Source: Drosophila miranda
Lineage: Eukaryota > Arthropoda > Insecta > Diptera > Drosophilidae
DNA: 64,000 nt
Direction: 5' to 3'
Assembly (NCBI RefSeq): GCF_003369915.1
Contig: NC_046675.1
Coordinates: 28,210,001 to 28,274,000 of the forward strand
Part shown: positions 49,693 to 64,000 of the stretch, one piece after another
Layout: the number at the start of each line of letters is the position of its first letter
Numbering within the stretch: position 1 is the first letter of the stretch
The notes under the pieces: generated by a model
What the model saw: the letters and a program-made list of their open reading frames with translations, nothing else
Told to the model about the DNA's origin: nothing
Databases searched by the model: none
Position numbers and translations under genes: made by a program

Positions 49693-51480
49693 GGCTGCTC
49701 ATTTGCTGCTGGCGGTGTGGCTGTGGGGGCTGGGGAGGACCCGCCAACAACGCTGACGCTGATGATGACGACGACTTCTCCGACGACTGCAGCGGCAAAT
49801 TTGAGGTTATGTTAGCTGCAAGTTATCAAAGACTTTCATTAGTGCACTCTCGTTCTACTCTTTCATCTTCACTTAATTTTGATCTAACTAATCCGAGCAC
49901 GGGACACGAAATCCGAATATATTGGGAAACATAAATTATTTGTATCGGTTCATGGCTGTGTATTGAAAAGTCCGCTACCAACACCGACACGAACACACCA
50001 ATACCACAACAACATTTATTTCTGCCGCGTACGGAGATTGTCGTGCGTTGACAACCCTGCCGTTCGCTCACTCGCTCGCGCTCGCTCTCTCTCGCTCTCT
50101 TGGCTTGAGCGCAGTCCACAAACAGTTCCTCTCTCTCTCTCGCTGGCTCTCTTTACATTTGGCGGCTATACACGCACACGCCGTCTCCGTCTCACTTGCA
50201 CTTGCCGCACGAGCTGGCTCTACATGCATATGTCGCTCTCGCTCTCACTCTCGCACTGATGGCGCTATTAGTTTCTGTGTGAAACGAACGAATCGGGCAG
50301 TAATGTAATGATTTTTTCGTAATTATTTTCTATGCCGAATTTTCGCGTTTATGTAGCGCACCCACTGGCTCTGGACATGGCTCCGTCTCCGGCTCCTTGG
50401 ACAATACAATTCCCAGCTCCCGCGGCATTTGTTAACTCATCCGACTTATAAATAATTGCCAGCAGGCGTACAGCGACAGCCGCTTTATTTGCTGTTTGTT
50501 GCGTACACTCTCTGCCTCTGCTGGTGCTGCTGACGTTTGTCTTCGTCTCGCTTCTGCTTCGCTTTTTGGGAAGAAGTCTTTTGCGTTTTCTGCGGTTTTT
50601 CGCTTGCGACGCTCTTGATGATGATGATGATGCAAGGATGTGCTCCGACATCCAATCATGGACACACAAATGGACTCTTTGCAGAGCAGACCAATGCACC
50701 CAGCACCAACAAAAGCAGCATCGGCTCTCGAATTAACAATTTTTCACTCGCCTGTGGGCGAAAGTCCGGCGGCGGAAGATTGTGGATCTTTTGGGGGGAT
50801 TTTTTGATGATTTTTCTTAACTATACAGCTAATACACGCACATACACTTACACATAGAAGAATATTCACGCATTGACGACCCGTCCATAGACTGGCTATA
50901 TACTGAAAACGAACTCGCGCGAGAAGACGGGGACGGGGACTGGGACTGGGACAGGACAGGGCAGCAAGCTCGGTATAACGAAACGAATTTGAAGTGTATG
51001 CAAGTCTTGTCTGGGGCTGCGCTGCTGCCAAGGGAATTTTTTCGCAAGGCCTTTGGGCTTGCAAAAACACTGCGGGGGAGGGCACACTCACTCGCGGCTG
51101 ATCACCAGATATCCCCTGCACATGTTGCACATACTTTTCTTTATTAATTCAGTGTATTTCACTTAGTTTTTAAACAATTTCGCAGCATGACGACGAAGCG
51201 AGCCACATACAAAGCGATTTTTTTTTGCCAATACAACGAGAAAGCCCCGGCGGACGAGAGCAGAAGCACGAAACGAGCTGCTTTAACTTTATGTTTTACT
51301 TGCTTGTTTTATGCACAATTAAACCACTATAGTACACACAATTGTTGGATTTTATTTTTTCTTAAGCAGCGTGGACGCCATATTCTCGTGTATTTTAAGT
51401 GTTTATTTCTACACATTAGCTACACATTTGGTACACATTTGCTACATAATGGAAGGAAAAAGAGGGTATGGACAACAGGC
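49693..51480 (-). other. Probable osa 5' leader and promoter region
   Basis: Immediately upstream of the osa ATG, AG acceptors with pyrimidine-rich leads are present near 49786 and 49816. A strong donor (CGA|GTGAGTG on the minus strand) lies near 51089-51092. A non-coding first exon at about 51.09-51.48 kb spliced to the coding exon is therefore plausible. The region also has dense CT/GA tracts at 50068-50160. No TATA box is evident. Confidence 0.35.
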
Positions 51481-51949
51481 AAAAAATGCAACGAGTACAA
51501 GGTAATGTAAAGTGTGTGATAAAGTGTGCCCGCAGTATTCTTATATATACCAATTTAGTATATTTCTCCTTGTGGAGCCGAACGCTTCCAGGTGTTGCTG
51601 GCCATGTTGAATATGGCAAAGGCCCCTTATTAGGCCCCTCAATTAATTTAACTCAGAGGAAACCCCACTAACAGATAAGATTATCTACTAAAGAATCCAC
51701 TGTTTTTGTCTATTGGCCATACCCTTTTTTGTAGACCATTCAAATTACGACTCATATTTTCGTTGCAGGGAGAGCAGCAGTATGACCGTCTGATCCTCAG
51801 ATCCGTAAAAATACCGCTGAAAAACGAACTTCGCACACTCAAACCAAAAACCACTGGATTATAGAGCTGCGCGCCCAAGTTTGAATGTGAATGATTGACA
51901 AGGATATAAACGACAGGGAGCGAAAATTCAAATTACCTTTGAATGGAAG

Positions 51950-52110
51950 TTTCTATAGACCAAGTTTTCTTATATACTTTTTAAAATGAAATTTAATAAA
52001 TTAATAAATTGATAAAGTATACCATTATATACCGATATATCATTAATATATTCTCCACTTAATTTCGACGTCAAACGGTATATTTTGACGTCAAAATTAA
52101 ATAAAAGCAC
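51950..52110. repeat. Degenerate AT-rich interspersed repeat, copy D (partial)
   Basis: It shares the AAAATGAAATTTAATAAATT segment and the TATACCATTATATACCGATAT block with copies A and C. The leading TAGCCATGCC module is absent. Confidence 0.45.
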
Positions 52111-52309
52111 CTCATGGTCCTCATTTATTTACAACGAGTAGAAAATACCAACAAAAAAGAGAATATTTTCAATGTGACCGCGAACCGTGAAAATAAAAAT
52201 CCCGAAGAAAATAAGTAAAAATGGCGACGTTTGTTGTTGCAACATGTTTCGCGGCAGTCGCAGCATTATAAGTTCATTGCTTGTTATCGATATTTCTATC
52301 GGATTCAAA

Positions 52310-52610
52310 ATGAAAATCAATTTCAATGTGGATCTAAATCGTTTAAATAAAAGGCCGAAAATGGCCACCAAAAACTACAGAAAGACCACAAAAGAATGTA
52401 CCCAATCCCCACTGCAAGCAAGATGACGGCAAGCACTTAGTGGACGTCTCTCGCCCATGTATGGCTCCAGTGAAGAGGCAGTACGTGATCTGAGATCCTT
52501 CAGAGGTGGTTGACGATGCAAGCGAGATTCGAAAAGAAAAGGAGATTCCGATCGATGCCTGTGGCGTAGTGTCGCTTATGAACCGAACCTCTTTGGCAGC
52601 AATCAAATGA
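52310..52610 (+). pseudogene. Broken small coding remnant behind a DRE
   Basis: A TATCGATA element (52285-52292) precedes an ATG at 52310 whose frame runs 38 codons to a TGA at 52424. The same frame then stays open to another stop near 52510. A second, overlapping frame starts with ATG at 52461, meets a TGA at 52491 and then runs 38 more codons (starting DPSEVVDD, ending SLAAIK) to a TGA at 52608. The amino-acid makeup looks coding, but at least two stops and a frame change are needed to join it. I do not recognise the product. It could also be chance. Confidence 0.3.
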
Positions 52611-54082
52611 ATGGCTGCGGTATTGAGATAATTTCTTAATTGTTAATTTCGTATTTATTTAGCAAGTCTTTAGTACCCGAATTATCGGTCGAATATCCCC
52701 ATTCCCGCTTTATGTAACTGCAGCTTAAACAAAGAAACCGCAGTTGGATGCTCCGCCCAAAGCGATTAAAGCTGATTTCCATTGCTAATAATACGTAAAT
52801 TGTTTTCAAGTCTGGCCCTGTCCCTGGAGAGTGCTGCTGCTGCCGTCCCCTTTCTTCGAAAACAAGAAAAGAAATCCCCTGTTATTGTTTTTGTGTCGCT
52901 GATTTTCGGCTACAATGTAACCCACATAATGACAAATCGTTTATCAGTATAAAACCCCCGCCCCCGCCCCAGATTGTTCAGATAGTCATGTATTTTTGGC
53001 CACTCACTAATTTAATAATTAAATTTACAAATATATTTTACACTTTTCTTGCCGCAGAGAAGATTCCATTCCGTGCTTCAGGTGTGGATTCGCTTTGCAT
53101 TGATCTAGTCAATTAGTGGCTGTTCGTTCGTAAATAACATGATATGCAAATCGCAGGCTAAATTAAAATGTATAACAGAATATTATTAAATGTCTATATC
53201 GATTCCACTCGACTTGCCGGCCTCTATCGGTTCTCTCTGTTCAGTGTGTGTGTGTGTGTGTGTGTGGGGGGGTCTTACCTAACCCTAACACCGCCCCCTC
53301 CCTTACCACAGATACACCCTTTAGATACACCTTACAGGGTGCCCCGTCTCCTATGTCGGTATGTAAATATTAGGTATTTGGTAGTCTGTATTGCATACAT
53401 TGTTGCAAAAGTCATGTGAATAAGTTACGATTCACTCGGAGAACTGCATCTATAGATTGATTAAGTAGAGAGAATGTTTTCACGCCTGGTCTACTCCTGG
53501 GAATGGAATGTAATGGAATCTGTTCTAACGCATAATTGACTTCTTAATCTCCCCCCAACTATCGTACACATCTTCACGCTGAAAAGTTTCCTTTGCTAAT
53601 CCCCAAGGCGGTGTCAATGAGTAGAATCAACAACTTTGTTTTGCTGCACCACCACCCAGGCTGAATTTAACTTTGAATATGAATTTTTATTGCACCGCCT
53701 GCTTTCAGAGCACACTTTAGCCGCGATTTAAACTGGTTTTATGGCTCATATTTTCACCAATTAGTGATCTTAACTAAATAAAGCGGTGGCCAGCCAGAGG
53801 CTGGGCTGTGACTGAGTCTGAGCCTGAGACTCCATTTAATTTGCCCAATCTGAATGGCACTGGCTGCCGATTTGTCGATTTGTGAGTTATAATTAAGCCG
53901 CGAGTTCACTAGAAGATGAGATTTGTTTTGTTCGCTTCAGTTTTAATTAATATGTTGGTTTTTTCACAAATCCACAAAGTGGGCAAAGACCAAAGGGGAA
54001 TTACATTTTCAATTCAATTATTATTCTGGCCAGCACAGCGGGTGAGGCAGACGATGACGGTGCTCGGTTGCTGGACGATTAC
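52611..54082. other. Intergenic, nothing supported
   Basis: AT-rich non-coding DNA with a TG/G tract at 53246-53273. No exon or RNA gene was seen. Confidence 0.4.
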
Positions 54083-54088
54083 TTTATT
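54083..54088 (-). terminator. Poly(A) signal of Atg8b
   Basis: AATAAA on the minus strand lies about 60 bp after the Atg8b stop codon, consistent with a short 3' UTR. Confidence 0.55.
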
Positions 54089-54146
54089 GATGAACTTAAA
54101 AACTGCCAAAAAAGTGACAAACAACAGTGAGAGACGTCTCTAGAGT

Positions 54147-57669
<3,523 letters not shown>

Positions 57670-57708
57670 ATGCCCAGGACTGTGAGTCAGCACTCAGCGC
57701 CCTCAGAC

Positions 57709-60700
57709 ATGAAGTGCCCGTCAATTGCATTTCTCTTCCTGCTGCTGCTCCTGCTGCTGGCCCTGCTCTGTGGCCCGCATCACGCATACGCCCTGGAGGT
57801 GGCGGAGGGGGGGCCACTGCGGGAGAGCAACTGCCACGACAGCCACAACGGTTTCGATATCTATCCCAATCCCAATCCATCTTTGATGCCCGCGACCCTG
57901 CCACCGACACTGGCACCCACTCCTACGCCCTCCTCCTCGCCCTGGAAGTGTTGCTGCTGGAATGCATCTAATCAAGTAAGTGTTTGATCTACGCAATGTA
58001 GACTTGAGTGCGCCCCATATTTGTTTACACAATAAACGTGGACAAACAGGCTCCTGAAGGCACGACACTCCACTCCACTCCACTCCACTCCGCTCTAAGC
58101 TCTGAACAACTTTCGCCTCATCCGAGCTTGTGTTGTAGTCAAGTGCCTGCGAATATTGAATTAATCAACTAATTTTCTGCACTTAACACACACACACACT
58201 CCCACACCCACACCCACTCATACTCCCACTGCCCTTTTCCACAGAGCGAAGAGGTGGAATGCCGCTGCGAAGGAGCGGAACTCACCCGTGTGCCCCAAAC
58301 GCTGAAGCTCCCCATTCAGCGGCTAACTATCGCGTCGACGGGCCTGCCACGCCTCCGCTCCACGGGACTGAAGGTTTATGCCCCCACACTACTCGATGTG
58401 TGAGTATCTCTATCTGCCCAGGAAGGGACATATACCATAAACATACATATATATTGCGTGTCCTTCAGGGCCTTCACCGACTGTCTGCAGCTGGAATTGA
58501 TACAGGACGGCGCTTTCTCTAACTTGACTCTGCTGCGAACAATGTACGGCCTGATTGTAATTGTAATTGTGGCCTCAATCAACCGAGGCCCACTTATTAT
58601 ACAAATACTATATATTGTCCCTTCTATTTACAGCTACATTTCGAATGCACCCAAACTGACCTTCCTGTCTAGGGACGTGTTTGCTGGCATTTCGGGCACT
58701 GTTGAAATAATGTAAGCCACATCCGAAATTTATCCAAAAATCCCCCACGCCCGTGCCCGTATTTACTCGAGTATGTACTATGTAGCGATGTGTGTACCGA
58801 CTATATATATAGATCTTAGTCTGGTCACTGGGGAAGGCGGTGAGCAGGGACCAGGGAGCAGGGGGCGGCATTTATGGTATGCTCTGCTGTGAAGTCAAAA
58901 CAATTATTCAACTTGTTGCTCCTTCATTGATGGTGCATGCTATGGAATGTTGGGGAAATTCTCTAACAAATATCACAATCAGAGGGGGAGCAGGAGGAGG
59001 TAACAACTCCAAAGCAAAGGGGGAAATTGTTCAAGTGCATAACTTTGTTAGCTCCGTTATCTCTAACTCTGTACGCACACATACAGTTGTGTTCAATGAA
59101 ATAATAGCGCTTCTAGAAAAAGAAGCATTCAATTGGCTCACAAAAGCGCGCTACGAATTGGGTTTGCATTCGAAAAACCCGACGTTTTGCCATCGACTGG
59201 AACTGTAGCCACTCCGCAAAACCTTCAAGCAGGATTTATAATGCTTGCATACCAGACTTTCCAAAGAAGTGCCACTTGGAATCCTAGAAGGAGATTTAAA
59301 AGTGCTGAGATGCGCCACTGCTAATCCATTGGACACTGCTGTATATCCCCCATCAGAATGGGGATAATGCCTGCTGCAAAGTGCTGTGGGTAATGCAGCT
59401 GCTATGCAATGTCAATAAACAAGCACTCTGAGAGGCAAGAGGCGAAAGGTGAAAGTTGCTGTGTTCAAAGGGTGGGGGCTTAAAGTTTTCCTGGAAAATG
59501 TCATAGGGTGGGCGAGTGACAGATGCTGCAAGTTAAGCATTTTTAAAACATTACCTCCATCTTCCCCTCCCCCTGCCCACAGACGCATCATTAACAGCGG
59601 ACTAACCAGCGTTCCGGACTTGAGTCACCTGCCGCCGTATAACATTTTGCAAATGATGTGAGTAGCCGCAAGCCGCAGCCCAACGTTGGGTAATTAACTG
59701 CCTTTCGCTAATGCTGTTCTCTTCCTCGCAGAGATCTCGATAACAATCAAATCACTCGAATAGATACTAAATCCATAAAAGTAAAGACTGCCCAATTGTA
59801 CGTATACTGCCCCCCCCCCGATAGACCGCCACGAAATATCCGCAATAATCTCTTTGGGAATCTTTATAGCATTTTGGCCAACAATGACATACGCTACGTT
59901 GATGATTCGGCTTTCTTTGGCTCAAAGATAGCCAAACTGTGAGTAGAAATACAATAGATATGCCATTTGCTTGGTTCGAGTCTTGTTTTTTGTAGCTCTC
60001 TAAAGGACAATCGAAAGCTCAGCGAAATGCATCCGAATGCATTCCACGGCATCATAGACATTACAGAACTGTACGTACAGGGTTTTTGAAGGGCTCTACC
60101 TACCTATAGATAATATAATATGATGTTTTCCCAGTGATCTCTCTAGCACTGCGCTTGTGGGCCTGCCATCAGCTGGACTGCAGACCATCGAAGCCCTGTA
60201 CATCCAGAACACGCACACTCTCAAGACGATACCCTCCATATACAATTTTCGGGTAAGCAAAAGGACTCCCCTCCCTCCCCATCGATCCCCAGCATTACAT
60301 GTTTGCCCATCCACAGAACCTGCAGCGGGCGTACCTCACCCACTCGTTCCACTGCTGCGCCTTCCAGTTCCCGTCGCGGCACGACCCGGAGCGACACGCG
60401 CAACGCGTTCGAGAGATCGAGAAATGGCGGGAGCTGTGCAACATCGAGCGCTTGGCCCGCAAGTCGGAGAGAACCACAAATGATTCCTCCGGGGAGGGCA
60501 GGGGATGGCAGGAGGAGATGCCGGAAGATTTTGGCACATTTGACGCCGACAGCCTATCCGGGGAGGCGGCTCCCAGCCTCTATGCCTCGTTCGACTACAT
60601 GGCGGATACGACCATCAACTTGGGCCAATTTCACGAGCAGATCACCCTCAACCCGGACGATGAACAGTCTGCCGAGTACTGCGGAAATTTCACATTCAGG

Positions 60701-62205
60701 TGAGACATTCCCGCCTGATCTTGGGGCTGATCATTACCGTACATGGGGCATATGTTCGCAGGAAACCCAGTGTGGAGTGCTACCCCATGCCCAATGCCCT
60801 GAACCCCTGCGAAGACGTGATGGGCTATCAGTGGCTGAGAATCTCGGTTTGGATAGTGGTCGCCCTGGCGGTCGTTGGTAATGTGGCGGTGCTGACAGTA
60901 ATACTATCGATTCGGTAAGAGTTACACAATTTCCAGCAGCGGCTGCAGAAGCAGCTAATCTCAAGCCCTATTGCCATTTCAGACCCGAGTCGGCATCGGT
61001 GCCGCGGTTTCTCATGTGCCATTTGGCCTTTGCCGACCTCTGCCTGGGGCTCTACCTGCTGCTGGTGGCCTGCATCGATGCCCATTCCATGGGAGAGTTC
61101 TTCAACTACGCCTACGACTGGCAATACGGTTGGTTGGTTGGGATTTGCCTTCGGCTCTGTTCTCTTATTCTGATTTTGGATTCCTCTCTCTCTCTGCTCT
61201 ATGCCCAGGGGTGGGCTGCAAAGTAGCCGGATTCCTCACGGTTTTCGCCAGTCATTTGTCGGTGTTCACGCTGACTGTGATTACCATCGAGCGCTGGCTG
61301 GCGATTACACAGGCCATGCACCTGAACCATCGCATCAAATTGCGCCCGGCGGCGATAATCATGCTGGCCGGCTGGATTTACTCAGTGCTAATGTCCTCGC
61401 TGCCATTGTTTGGCATCAGCAATTATTCATCGACCAGGTAAGAGCAGGCTGGCACCCTTAGCCCTGCGTAAACTGAATCCTTTGGCGTTTTGCAGCATTT
61501 GCTTGCCGATGGAAAACCGCGACGGATACGACACTGCCTACCTTATCGCCATACTCGGGTGCAACGGTGTCGCCTTCTCCATCATAGCCGTGTGCTATGC
61601 TCAGATCTATCTATCGCTGGGCCGCGAGACGCGTCACGCCCGCCAGAAGAATCCGGGAGAGATGAGCGTGGCCAAGAAAATGGCCCTGCTGGTGAGTGAA
61701 TCGCGGGATCATACCATATACCACCATAATACCACCCACTTGATCTTGTTTTAGGTCTTTACCAACTTTGCCTGCTGGTCGCCCATTGCCTTCTTTGGCC
61801 TCACCGCCCTGGGGGGCTATCCGCTGATAAATGTTACCAAATCCAAGATATTACTAGTATTCTTCTATCCATTGAACTCGTGTGCGGATCCCTATCTGTA
61901 TGCCATACTAACGTCGCAGTATCGCCAGGATCTGTTCACCCTGCTGTCGAAGTGAGTAAAGGCAGCTCCCTTCTGTGTCTGTATCTCTATCATTCATCGG
62001 GAATGCCCCTTCCCATTGCAGATTAGGTTTCTGCCGTCAGAGCGCTTTAAAGTACAAGCACAGCTCCTCCATCCAGGCCACCTCGCGCTTCACCATCCAC
62101 GGATCCATCCAGCGGCACGGATCACTCAACTGCAAGATGCAGCAGCCGACGCTCCTGGGCGTGGAGACACAGAGCATGCTGAAGAGCAGCGAGGACTACG
62201 TTTAA
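57709..62205 (+). CDS. Lgr1: Glycoprotein-hormone-receptor-type LRR GPCR, Lgr1 (Fsh)
   Basis: Sixteen coding exons: 57709-57975, 58245-58399, 58469-58543, 58634-58711, 59583-59657, 59732-59797, 59870-59938, 59996-60070, 60135-60252, 60317-60699, 60762-60914, 60983-61128, 61209-61437, 61496-61691, 61755-61951, 62022-62205. They sum to 821 aa in one frame (about 830 in D. melanogaster). The ATG at 57709 starts a strong signal peptide; an in-frame ATG at 57670 is possible. A Cys-rich cap (KCCCW, CRCEG) precedes about nine leucine-rich repeats (to about 326). A hinge with FHCCAF and [16 protein letters not shown] follows, then seven membrane segments from about 480, with ERWLAIT after TM3, [10 protein letters not shown] in TM6 and [10 protein letters not shown] in TM7. 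The melanogaster orthologue responds to the GPA2/GPB5 hormone and signals through cAMP. Length and ligand are from general knowledge. Confidence 0.95.
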
Positions 62206-62682
62206 ACTGAAGCTTATGTATTCTGAATACACCTGTTCTTCTACCTGTTTGTGATATATGTATACATTGTATCTGTAATCTCTTAGCTCTCTCTACACTA
62301 ATTGTAGTTCTGTTACGTTACGTTACGTTAAGTTTTTTGTTAGCTGTGCCAGTATTGTTGCATCCTCCCATTACCTATTGCATATATTGTACCCTCTAAG
62401 ACTAAAGGTTTCTAAGATTAAGGTTCCTTCTAAAGTTATCTGATGCCTAAAGCGGAAAGTATTTCTAAAGTTTTCAATGGATTACCATGGAATATGCTAT
62501 GCTGTATACGATTGTTGTTGTGCATATTCAAATATATCGTTCAAATGTGACGTTCAATATGATGTTCTCATTAAATAGATTGGAAAACGAGCCAGCATTT
62601 CCACTGCATTGCCCCTGGCCATCGTTTGATTCTCAAGAAAAGTTTTACCGCTTGCCGTTTGAAAATGTATCGTCAGGGTTGA

Positions 62683-62690
62683 TATCGATA
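62683..62690. promoter_or_regulatory. DRE element
   Basis: A perfect palindromic TATCGATA lies about 480 bp after the Lgr1 stop and about 100 bp before a broken coding remnant on the plus strand. It probably marks the promoter of that downstream gene or its former copy. Confidence 0.4.
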
Positions 62691-62780
62691 GGCTGAATAA
62701 GTGCACAGCGCACTCTGGCGGTTGGTTTAAGCGCAGCGTTGCCACACCTACGCATAAATGTCTCACTTGAGACGAGGAAA

Positions 62781-63260
62781 ATGTACCAACGGAATTTTGA
62801 CATGTTGGCCCTCAGATCTTCGGATCTGGTATAGGGCGCGATTGGTCCTGGTAGCGGCAAGGGCAGCGGCTTACAACGTTCACGCTCGTTTTTGGTCCGG
62901 TTCGAGCTATGTCCGGAGCTTTTTTGACGAGATGTTGGCATCCCTGTGGTTCTGTAACGTCATCAACCAGCAAGTAACGGAAAAATGTAACGTGCTGGGA
63001 TGCTCTGCGATATTTTACCTTTGAGTCCACGAGGCCATAGCTGTATTACCAGGATATCTATGCCTTCCACGAGGTGAGTGAAATCAGAGAGATCGCTTTC
63101 AGAACTCTTATTCCCATTGTTCTTTTTCTTTAGCTGGAGGAGTGTGAAATCGATGTGAGACTGAACACCTTCGGAGGGTGTAGGCCCTGCTCCTGCACCA
63201 TCTATGTATATCTCAAGGATTACCTGCAGAAGACCACCGAATACTTTTGGATAGTGCCAT
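62781..63260 (+). pseudogene. Broken or poorly sequenced two-exon coding remnant
   Basis: An ATG at 62781 opens MYQRNFDMLALRSSDLV and then meets TAG at 62832. Further coding-like sequence continues in other frames (for example SFFDEMLASLWFCNVINQQ around 62913-62970). A well-formed 60-bp intron, 63074-63133 with GTGAGT and CTTTAG borders, joins YAFHE to LEECEIDVRLNTF and the following KDYLQKTTEYFWIVPL. At least two stops or frameshifts are needed, so it is either a decayed gene or a real gene in low-quality sequence near the edge. I do not recognise the product. Confidence 0.4.
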
Positions 63261-63681
63261 TGCACAAGTCATTACGTTTACATAGGATATTTTATATCAT
63301 CTTAGTACGATGTTCCTTAACTTCAGTTGAATGTAGATGGGATTTGATGGTATTCCCCTCCCATGCAATTACACAATTGTTGTGCGGCAATTTTCCAAGG
63401 AAAATACTGTGTTTTTGTTTACGACTCTTCTTCCCGCCTATGCAGTCGGTCCTTACCGGGGTTGGGTCTCCTCTTCCTGGCGGATCAATCAAGCGAAATC
63501 AAGCGTGTTGTATAAATATCTATACGTAGCACACACACACACACACGAACAGGGGCATACGCGTACGCATACGCATATTTGTGCTAGTGCGGCGTTTAAG
63601 TTTAGTTCGGTAATTAAAAGCCAAATGCTAATAAAACGAAAATTTATTAGCATTGTCGGCGAGTAAGTATGTCCCAGCCCA
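63261..63681. other. Non-coding or uncertain sequence at the right edge
   Basis: It contains a CA run (63529-63545) and short GCGTACGCAT-type palindromic words near 63558-63575. No exon is supported. Confidence 0.3.

Positions 63682-63729
<48 letters not shown>
63682..63729. repeat. 48-base poly-G tract
   Basis: An uninterrupted run of 48 G follows GTCCCAGCCCA. Runs of this length are very rare in fly DNA, and it may be a library, dye-chemistry or assembly artefact near a contig end. Confidence 0.8.
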
Positions 63730-63730
<1 letters not shown>

Positions 63731-64000
63731 GGAGGAGTGTTTGTTGGGCACACAAACTATGTCACTTTGGAGGCGGATAGGATGGCGGATATGCCCGATG
63801 TGTGTGTCTGTGTGTGTGCCACAATTGCATATGGAAGGAACTTTCGTGGGAGTCGGAATTGTCGTTGGTCTATACATGTGGGTGTTGAAATCCCTATGGA
63901 TTTTTAATGTACTTAATGTGAGTGACAGCCGACGGAATGGGCACGATCGATTTTCGCGTCGCGGCGCGCCCCTCCCCGGCTCCTCTGCGGAGGGGTTGGA

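Noticed and set aside
48690..49934. Plus-strand frames of 140-314 codons opposite osa exon 1
   Set aside because: They are shadows of CAG/GGC repeat coding DNA; the minus-strand frame matches the Osa N-terminus.
63940..64000. GC-rich terminal segment with an AscI-like GGCGCGCC and a short CCCCTCC...GGAGGGG hairpin
   Set aside because: It may be vector or adaptor sequence or real DNA; it is too short and too close to the edge to call.

Overview
The window is nuclear DNA from a Drosophila-type fly. The coding exons are split by small introns (about 55-65 bp) with GT/AG borders, core-promoter words such as DRE (TATCGATA) and motif 1 are present, and several proteins are recognisably Drosophila: Taf12, the trithorax-group ARID protein Osa, Atg8b and the leucine-rich-repeat GPCR Lgr1 (Fsh). 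In D. melanogaster osa and Lgr1 lie close together on 3R (Muller element E), so the order here looks syntenic. Osa differs from the melanogaster protein mainly in its low-complexity tracts, so this is another Drosophila species. A few AT-rich and palindromic repeat families suggest the obscura group, but I cannot prove that from sequence alone.

Layout. At 0.5-4.5 kb on the + strand are Taf12 and a ZAD/C2H2 zinc-finger gene of five exons (943 aa). At 4.5-5.6 kb is a palindromic foldback-like repeat. At 6.0-7.6 kb (-) is a repeat-built, SAXO-like axonemal protein, and at 8.8-10.8 kb (-) an adaptor with two C-terminal SH3 domains. From 10.8 to 18.9 kb there is no supported coding DNA; it probably holds 5' leader, introns and regulatory DNA of the SH3 gene. 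At 19.1-19.9 kb (+) is a two-THAP-domain gene, convergent with Nup93 at 19.9-22.5 kb (-). Both sides of this pair carry copies of the same degenerate AT-rich repeat. From 24 to about 51 kb (-) lies osa: 15 coding exons that join in frame to 2,797 aa, with large introns. At 54.1-54.5 kb (-) is the single-exon retrogene Atg8b. At 57.7-62.2 kb (+) is Lgr1 (16 coding exons, 821 aa). The last 1.3 kb holds a broken coding remnant, a 48-base G run and low-confidence sequence at the edge.

The genes do not form a pathway. General nuclear functions (TFIID/SAGA, nuclear pore, SWI/SNF remodelling, two DNA-binding proteins) are interleaved with two genes probably expressed in testis or sperm (the SAXO-like gene and Atg8b) and a neuroendocrine receptor.

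The observation I rate highest is that Atg8b stops before the C-terminal glycine needed for lipid conjugation. Next are an osa intron with no usable AG for about 300 bases upstream of its apparent acceptor, the foldback element, and two broken coding remnants. I found no tRNA, rRNA or CRISPR and no complete autonomous transposon. All joins were made by eye from GT/AG borders and reading-frame continuity.
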